Below are positions 7,900 through 13,174 of a DNA stretch of 13,174 nucleotides, piece after piece. Below the pieces are notes generated by a model. The model saw nothing but the letters and a program-made list of their open reading frames with translations, had not been told where the DNA came from and searched no databases. A program made the translations under genes and the position numbers. The stretch comes from Euperipatoides rowelli (Eukaryota; Onychophora; Udeonychophora; Euonychophora; Peripatopsidae): NCBI GenBank assembly GCA_003024985.2, contig PXIH01S0000442.1. One strand, 5' to 3'. Each line of letters starts with the position of its first letter. Position 1 is the first letter of the stretch.

Positions 7900-8871
7900 A
7901 CATCAAAGTTGCATTTTTTGACATCAATTTGTTTGACCAAAACCTTTTTAAAAAAGATACAGGCAATAAAAACATATATTTTTGAAAAACATATTCTATT
8001 TGTTTCTGTATTTGAAGATCCAAACTCATTACCTCATTTCGAAAAATAATAGTACATCAAATAGCAAAACAAAGCGCAGTTAAATATTTAAAAATTCCTG
8101 GAGGTATTAAATCAAAATTAGGCTATACATTTTTAAAAAGACTCAATATTGCAAAGTAACTGAATTTTTTCAAAATGAATCTTTGTAACTGACTGAATTA
8201 TTTTACATTGGAAAAACAAATGATTAAAATTCTCAATCTGACCCTTACAAAACACACAATTTAAATCATCAAATCCCAGATATCCTCTATAAAACAAATT
8301 TAGTTTTGTTGGCAAAATATCCAATTTAGCCTACATTTATAAACGAAATTCTGAAATTCGCCATTGCATCCATTAATTTATAGACTACATCTTAATTATC
8401 TTTAAATTTACAAATATTTTTTTTGTATATCCTAAAAAAAAGGATTCTTAGCTATACAAAAAGCACTCATTTTTTTTATAATTAAGCCTTATAACATCAG
8501 GGAACAACTCAGCTAAATTTTTATAATTCTTGACCCATTCAGTCACAAGACTATTATTCTTGAATAAACTCCGATAGTCCAACACCCTAGCAACCATAGA
8601 TGAATAGCCCCTTGCCTTCGCAATAAGATTAAACATAGCAAACCTGATTTAACATTTTCAAATTTAACAGCTGAAATCCTCCCCTCTTTGCAGGAAAATA
8701 CATTTTATACATTGCTATTATTTTAAACCTTGAAACAACTACTAATACTACATTCGAAAAAATTATATTTATTCTGGCCGTAAAGTTACTTGTTACCCTA
8801 TAGTAAATGGCAAAAGATATGAAAAGCAAGGGATAACTATAGTATTTATTAATTGTAGTCTTTCCATCCAA
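7900..8871 (-). pseudogene. LINE ORF2 C-terminal region with zf-RVT zinc domain
   Basis: Minus-strand fragments at 8629-8871, 8448-8636 and 8133-8324 follow the RT. The first holds MYFPAKRGGFQLLNL, the usual block after the thumb in Tx1/L1 proteins ('P...GG..L.NL'). The last holds LPTKLNLFYRGYLGF and then CVFCKGQIENFNHLFFQC. This C-x2-C...H-x4-C arrangement, after 'LPTK..L..RG', is the zf-RVT zinc-binding domain found at the C-terminus of many non-LTR polymerases. Weaker homology (RNEVMSLDLQ, near 8030-8045) continues to about 7900. Frames change several times and stops interrupt. Confidence 0.8.
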
Positions 8872-8894
8872 TCTCTTGTATAAATTTTAATTTT

Positions 8895-10021
8895 TTACAA
8901 CTTTATTTCTACTCTATCCAATACTGATAAAAAAACAGTGCTAGCAATTGACACATTCTTTACTAAAGGATTGATCCCCAAAATCTTATCATGAATTCCC
9001 TTTGTAAATCCATTCTTTACCACTTTCTTATTCTTTATATCATAAATATATGACTTTTCCCACTTTACAGTAGAGCCCGTCATCCCTTTAAATTGTTCAA
9101 AATTTAATACACCTTCTTTATCTCACTATTATCAATTACGAACACGGACACATCATCTATATAATTCAGCGTCTTTATGTTTTCAATTTTTCCATCTGTC
9201 CAGATGTTATTTTCAATTTTTGAAATTAGCTCAATCAAATAGAGTGTATAGAGTGCCATAGATAAAGATAACCCTGCAACAAAGAATTTTCACAAAGGCT
9301 AAAATTATCAAAAACCTTATTATTCAAAAATGCTACTTTCTTATACCTAACCAATGAGATTATTAACTTTATTGTCTTATTAAACCCCAAATATTTATTA
9401 ATTATATAAGAAAGATATCTTATGGTGAGCTGGTCATAAGCTTTTTTCATGTCAATCTGAAATAATTTGTGATTTGCCCTCATTTTTCTATCATGGACAT
9501 TATTGCTAAATGATACTTTAGTAATGCCTGTTGTATCGACCTCCCCTTTATCCCATATACATCTCCATGTAAAATATGATTCAAAATATCATGTATTCTA
9601 ATCAACATAATTTTTGATAATATCTTAAATTTTCGTTCATAAGAGAAATATTGGTCTTATATTATCAATATTTGTAACACTAAGATGATCCTGTTTTTTT
9701 AGTATCATCTTTATAAATACCATGTTTTGTTTTTCAATAGAAAACCTATTCTCATTATATTTAACAACTCATTAAAATACTCTAATAAAATACACTTAAT
9801 ATCTCTATGCCAAATTTATAAAAATCCATCATCAGACCATCAGGGCCTGGCTGGCGATGTATTCTTTTTGCCTCATTCAAAATCCTATCTAACTCATCAA
9901 TAGTTATTTCTTTATTCAGTTCTACCTCTGAGATTAAAACTTGTTCCTTTAAATTTTTTCCCCACCAAAAAATCATCATAATATTGGCTATGATCAATTG
10001 ATCATCAAAACCGTTTACCAA
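8895..10021 (-). pseudogene. LINE ORF2 reverse transcriptase domain
   Basis: The fragment at 9782-10021 contains LDRILNEAKRIHRQPGPDGL followed by MMDFYKFG, the RT entry motif ('PGPDG...FYK'). The fragment at 9235-9483 contains LFQIDMKKAYDQL, motif A with the catalytic aspartate, and CENSLLQGY, corresponding to the 'GLRQGCPLS' block but with the arginine lost. In another frame YIDDVSVFV gives motif C, with the two catalytic aspartates encoded at 9152-9163. The fragment at 8895-9083 begins near MTGSTVKWEKS, the 'SG.K.N..KS' block that follows. RT activity would need an intact frame; here at least four frame breaks or stops occur. Confidence 0.87.
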
Positions 10022-10249
10022 CCTATTAATTATACCTTTTGAAAATGATTAACAATTTCAAAATCATCCTCTAGAACAACATCATCCACCCTCAGAGCAT
10101 AATTTTCCTTTACTTTCTTTTTTTCGCCATTTTAAACTCAACAGCAACCATTTCTCAGATAATTGTGACTTTAAATTTAAAATTAAAGGCTCCAACATTG
10201 AAGTTTTCCAATAAGGATTTTACCCTCTACAATTCAAAAAAGCAGACTC

Positions 10250-10860
10250 GTTTCTCTGCACATTTAACTCAGAAACTATCATTAAGTGATCAGTGAAAGG
10301 GACTACTTCTAGCGACATTGAAAAGCCCAATTAATGGTTTTTGAAACCAACACCCTTTCCAATCTATTTGAACGTACTCAAACTGCAAATCTAGTATGAA
10401 AATTTTGCAATGATGAGGACTCCCAATATCTTGTAAACAATGCTTTAAAAAAACGTCCGAATTCTTTGTTTTAAATCCCTAGCAACAATAATCTCTTTTA
10501 TAGCTGTTTCTTTTATGGTCTTATGCAGCAACTGAAAAAAATTTCTTCTACATAACGAAATTATCAGCATATGAACGTTATAACCCTAACCCGCAATCAA
10601 AAGATTTGCAACTTCTAACACAATTGCCATTAGCCTTTCTGAAATATTTCTTACCATTACAACTCTTATGCACGAAAATCGCCATCCCCAGTACTGCAGT
10701 ATTAGCTCTACTTTCAAATATTTGATAATATATTCCCTTGATTATCTTCTTTTATCTTCGATTCCTGCAACAACAAAAATAAAAGTCTATGTTTAACTAT
10801 TCTCCTTTATATAGTTCTTGCCTTTGAACAATTATTCAATCCTCTCACGTTGATGGGCGA
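10250..10860 (-). pseudogene. LINE ORF2 APE-like endonuclease domain
   Basis: The minus strand starts with SPINVRGLNN (10829-10855), the standard 'NVRGL.N' opening of L1/Tx1 endonucleases, followed by LLLQESK (equivalent to 'LQETH', the catalytic glutamate block) and MAIFVHKS (equivalent to 'GVAIL'). Near its end VVPFTDHLMIVSEL carries the catalytic D-H pair (TDH codons within 10286-10297), equivalent to SDH. The domain cleaves the target strand to start retrotransposition. Stops and shifts occur between these blocks, so only motif islands are readable. Confidence 0.8.
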
Positions 10861-10887
10861 AAATGAAAACTGGGCGAAAATGAAAAC
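10854..10887. repeat. Perfect 17-bp tandem duplication
   Basis: TGGGCGAAAATGAAAAC occurs at 10854-10870 and again at 10871-10887 with no spacer. It lies just upstream (on the minus strand) of the endonuclease start motif and shifts the frame there, so it is a late lesion in the element. Confidence 0.9.
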
Positions 10888-11265
10888 ACTTTCCGTTGTT
10901 TTCCTGACATAATGAAAACCAGTATATATTGTAACTATAATAAATAAAACATAAATAGCATTTATTTTTATGCTCGACCGTAAAATAAACTAATTCAAAC
11001 CAAATAAAATCATAAGTAAGACTTAAACGTTATTATATTTTATCAGACTCAACAAGTTTTACCATTTTATGCTGAGCATTTTCAAGCTCTCCATCTCCTT
11101 CTCCTTTACATATAAGATCAACCATTACTTAAAACAAAGTTTTATTCGTTCTCCTAACATTCAAATATGGTAACTGTACATTTTTTTGATCAACTTCCAT
11201 TTAATCAGGGAGAAGAGTCAACTCTTTACCTTTTGAAATACTTTCAGGCCCATTTTTCAGTCAGG

Positions 11266-12112
11266 TCAATAGCTAACTTTTGCTGCTCTCCTTGTGCGCC
11301 CTCTATTTGAATATTTAAAAAGAATTTCCCAATACTTCTTCTTTATCCTGTAAATTAATTGAACTCTGACTTTGATCAATTTTTCTTCTTCAGCTACTAA
11401 ATCACTATCTTGAAAAATATCTTGTTCCATATTTATATTCAAAACATTTTCATTCTGATTGTTTACTGCCATTGCAAAGGTTTTCTTGAACCCCTTACAG
11501 TTATTATGTTCCTTCTCAAAAAAATAGCCTACACAATTTACAATACTTTTTAGGGCATTCTACTTAATTGTGGCCTATTTCATTACATTTCAAACAATTG
11601 TTCTCTACCAGGAATTGTGATTAAAATAGAAATATTTTTTACCTTTAAAGTATGCGGAATATCTTCCAAAGCTGTTGCAATTTTAACTGTTGCCTTCACA
11701 TTTAACACGCTTGATAAAATGGTCATTTCTTCTGGGAGTTCCATTTTTTCATTTTCAATAGAGAAAATATGAACAAAAAAATTCAAAGCTTCTGTCAGCA
11801 GCTGAATATCTCCATTCAATGGTACCAATGTACTCTCATTTTAAAAGTATTATATGCTGAACCCCAGTTCGCTGGCACAATGTAATACTGCTCACTCGTA
11901 ATGAAAAACGTTTCCAAGCATATTTTTTGTTCTGCATTTTGACATCAATGCCAATATATTTGGGATTTCTTGAAAAGTAGACTCCTACCACATTCTCTTT
12001 GCTATAATTTTTGCTGCTTTTTAACCACCTCAACAATATCAAATTTTATTATGTGTTTTTCGCTGTACGCAGTGAACATAAATCTCTTTGTATCGTACAC
12101 TGGTCTCGGCAT
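11266..12112 (-). pseudogene. LINE ORF1 (gag-like, CCHC zinc knuckle)
   Basis: Fragments in several minus-strand frames together make a Tx1-type ORF1. The first is a 36-codon frame from ATG at 12112 to a stop at 12002, containing RFMFTAYSEKHIIKFDIVEV. The next, 11836-12042, holds ENVVGVYFSRNPKYIGIDVK, and an overlapping frame holds YYIVPANWGSAYNTFKMRVH. The third, 11583-11828, ends IPHTLKVKNISILITIPGRE and leads into the zinc knuckle. A last fragment at 11266-11472 is acidic (DSDLVAEEEKLIK) and ends in basic residues. ORF1 proteins bind element RNA as a nucleic-acid chaperone. The true start is uncertain: a second ATG lies near 12278, but that frame closes after 12 codons. Confidence 0.75.
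11555..11596 (-). other. CCHC zinc knuckle of ORF1, with an in-frame stop
   Basis: The minus strand encodes CLKCNEIGHN-stop-VEC, an exact C-x2-C-x4-H-x4-C spacing in which one non-ligand position has become TAA (11564-11566). The frame continues PKKYCKLC, possibly the start of a second knuckle that is then frameshifted. Zinc knuckles preceded by 'PGR' are typical of Tx1-clade ORF1 proteins. Confidence 0.85.
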
Positions 12113-12258
12113 TAAATCCCAGTATTATAGTGATTTTACTATTGTGGGAAGAGTTTTCAACATCCAACATGAATTCCTGATATTTTTTCATATTTTTCAA
12201 CAAATTTTCAAGCCAATATGGCTCAAAATTGTCCTCAGCTTAAGCGAGACGAGGCGTT

Positions 12259-12283
12259 GCCGCTGCCATCTTGCGCATGCTCT
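12259..12283 (-). promoter_or_regulatory. LINE 5' end: YY1-like and NRF1-like motifs
   Basis: On the minus strand the sequence reads GAGCATGCGCAA then GATGGCAGCGGC. AAGATGGCAGC is one base from the YY1 core consensus AAGATGGCGGC, and GCATGCGCA resembles an NRF1 half-palindrome. It is a GC-rich island in an AT-rich intron and lies at the inferred 5' end of the LINE, where L1 elements carry their internal promoter and YY1 site. Promoter function is inferred from position and motif only. Confidence 0.5.
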
Positions 12284-12291
12284 TTTATTTT

Positions 12292-12458
12292 AATTTATTA
12301 TTGTTTTTGTAATATAAAGTCAACTTCTTTAAACATTTCATTTCATTAAATAAATAAATATTTAAAAATGGAGAGAATCTAAAGAGTAAATAACATTGTG
12401 TTTAATAATGAACACAAATGAAATGACTTTATATTGTTTTGAAATCACAATTTAAAGT
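12292..12458 (+). other. Intron sequence between LINE and hAT-like MITE
   Basis: This is AT-rich intron DNA, no gene seen. The last eight bases, 12451-12458, form the left copy of the target-site duplication of the next element. Confidence 0.6.
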
Positions 12459-12845
12459 CAGTGCTGGATCTAGGGGGAGCAAATGCCCCTGGTGTCACAT
12501 CAGGGGGCAGCTAAATGGGCCTTGAAGTAAAAAACTAACTTATACAGTATATACTGTATTAAGTTTTTTATATTAAGAAATAAACATGTGTGGTCAATGG
12601 CGCTCACCAAAAATGTTGGTAGTTAATATAACTAATGATTAATGGTTATCAAAATATCCATAAAACAAAACAAAAAAATAGCTTCTCAAATTATTTACAT
12701 TTGAATTAATGGCTACCAAAACAAACGTCCATACAACCATAAAAAAAAAGCTTATCAAAATATTTTGTTTGGAAGAACATCCAGAGAAATTGGGGGCATC
12801 AGAAGCCACTTTGCCCCCCAAACAAAAATGTCTTGATCCACCATG
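12459..12845. mobile_element. hAT-like MITE (387 bp) with 8-bp target duplication
   Basis: The left end CAGTGCTGGATCTAG and the right end on the opposite strand, CATGGTGGATCAAG, are imperfect inverted repeats differing by one indel and few changes. 'CAGTGG(C/T)GGATC.AG' is a common hAT terminal motif. The flanks are TTTAAAGT (12451-12458) and TATAAAGT (12846-12853), an 8-bp duplication with one mismatch, the size expected for hAT. G/C-run hairpins lie just inside each end (TGCCCCTG...CAGGGGGCA at about 12484-12509; TTGGGGGC...TTGCCCCCC at about 12790-12830). There is no transposase frame, so it is non-autonomous. Confidence 0.82.
12638..12768. repeat. Diverged internal duplication, period about 67 bp
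   Basis: Both units begin ATTAATGG (12638-12645 and 12705-12712), continue with (T/C)TA(T/C)CAAAA, pass through CCATA and an A-run, and end A(G)CTT-TCAAA-TATTT. They are clearly related but no longer identical. The duplication lies wholly inside the hAT-like MITE and is therefore part of its internal structure. Confidence 0.7.
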
Positions 12846-13007
12846 TATAAAGTCTACAACTAACAAATAAAGAAATCAATAGTTACAATTTTAGTGTAAA
12901 GTTTTCCTAATCCAGATATTTTACTTCTTTAGAATTTATTAATTTAAAGTTCTGTTTACAGTTTGCTTTTAATTCTTTATATACAATATGAAATGTTTAT
13001 ATTGTAG
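12846..13007 (+). other. Intron end before reelin exon 5
   Basis: This short AT-rich stretch starts with the right target-site duplication of the MITE and ends in the acceptor TTTATATTGTAG. Nothing else is seen in it. Confidence 0.6.
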
Positions 13008-13148
13008 ATCAAGAGCAACTCGTTTTCGTTGGATTCAGTTACCAGGCTTCAAAGCAAGTTATACCTGGTCCATTGGTCAGGTGTACATTGGAGATGAATG
13101 CTTTGATTTCTGTCATGGTCATGGAAGATGTGATGCTGGACAATGCAT
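13008..13148 (+). CDS. RELN: Reelin exon 5 of 5: end of 6A and start of EGF module
   Basis: The exon encodes SRATRFRWIQLPGFKASYTW, then SIGQVYIGDECFDFCHGHGR and CDAGQC. ATRFRW...TW.I..VYIG closes the reelin A subrepeat. CxxxCxGHGRCxxGxC is the beginning of the EGF-like module between the A and B halves of a repeat. The acceptor is ATTGTAG and the donor is CAT|GTAATT at 13149; the exon starts and ends in phase 2. If the donor is not used, translation stops at once (ATG TAA), but the EGF module would then be cut off after three of its cysteines, so splicing is much more likely. The gene continues beyond the window. Confidence 0.93.
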
Positions 13149-13174
13149 GTAATTCTGAATTTCACTGTAAATAT

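Larger units (their letters stand above)
7530..12283 (-). mobile_element. Near full-length, degenerate Tx1/L1-like LINE
   Basis: On the minus strand the region contains, in order: a 5' segment with a YY1-like motif, an ORF1 with a CCHC zinc knuckle, an ORF2 with APE endonuclease and reverse transcriptase, a C-terminal zf-RVT-type zinc domain, a 3' hairpin and a 16-base A tail (T-run at 7530-7545). The two-ORF plan, the 'PGPDGL...FYK' and 'IDMKKAYD' RT wording and the C-terminal zinc domain point to the L1/Tx1 group. Many frameshifts and stops show it is inactive. It occupies most of the reelin intron between exons 4 and 5, antisense to the gene. The 5' border is inferred from the last recognisable element-like bases; only a weak 9-base TTTTATTTT match (7511-7519 and 12283-12291) could be a target duplication. 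Confidence 0.82.

Noticed and set aside
7511-12291. TTTTATTTT on both sides of the Tx1-like LINE as a target-site duplication
   Set aside because: The left copy is ten bases away from the T-run and the string is low-complexity in this AT-rich intron, so chance is likely.
11970-12293. A 107-codon + strand frame
   Set aside because: It is antisense to LINE ORF1, and the ORF1 homology on the minus strand explains the region better.
12639-12866. A 75-codon minus-strand frame
   Set aside because: It spans the right half and end of the hAT-like MITE and arises from its repeats; no transposase motifs.

Overview
The window is an AT-rich, intron-rich animal genomic segment holding part of a reelin (RELN-type) gene on the + strand. 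Five exons (2576-2834, 2918-3059, 5078-5185, 6761-6929, 13008-13148) have canonical AG/GT borders and compatible phases. They join into about 272 uninterrupted codons. Matched against my memory of vertebrate reelin, the product fits the B half of reelin repeat 5, the A half of repeat 6 and the first residues of the sixth EGF module. Both gene ends lie outside the window. The host is a metazoan, most likely an invertebrate given how far the exons have diverged; I cannot name the phylum.

Layout: 1-2264 is an antisense RTE-clade non-LTR retrotransposon remnant (endonuclease C-terminus, reverse transcriptase, C-terminal tail, 3' end at the left edge), ending at a T-run/N/G-run that looks like an assembly defect. 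Exons 1 and 2 follow, separated by an 83-bp intron. The next intron (3060-5077) carries a perfect 358-bp tandem duplication with an embedded 21-bp minisatellite. The intron 5186-6760 carries a roughly 950-bp repeat built from GGGG(C/T)AATAGCACAC motifs in both orientations, probably a non-autonomous DNA transposon. The 6.1-kb last intron is mostly an antisense, decayed Tx1/L1-type LINE (about 7530-12283) with recognisable ORF1, APE endonuclease, RT, zf-RVT domain, 3' hairpin, poly-A tail and a YY1-like 5' motif. It also holds a 387-bp hAT-like MITE (12459-12845) with a near-perfect 8-bp target duplication.

The only gene that appears functional is reelin, a secreted extracellular signalling glycoprotein. 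The mobile elements are broken and inert as coding units, and both LINEs lie antisense to the host gene. The most interesting biological point is that the stretch aligned with the vertebrate receptor-contact lysines of repeat 6 appears to lack them at the exact positions while keeping a lysine close by at each.
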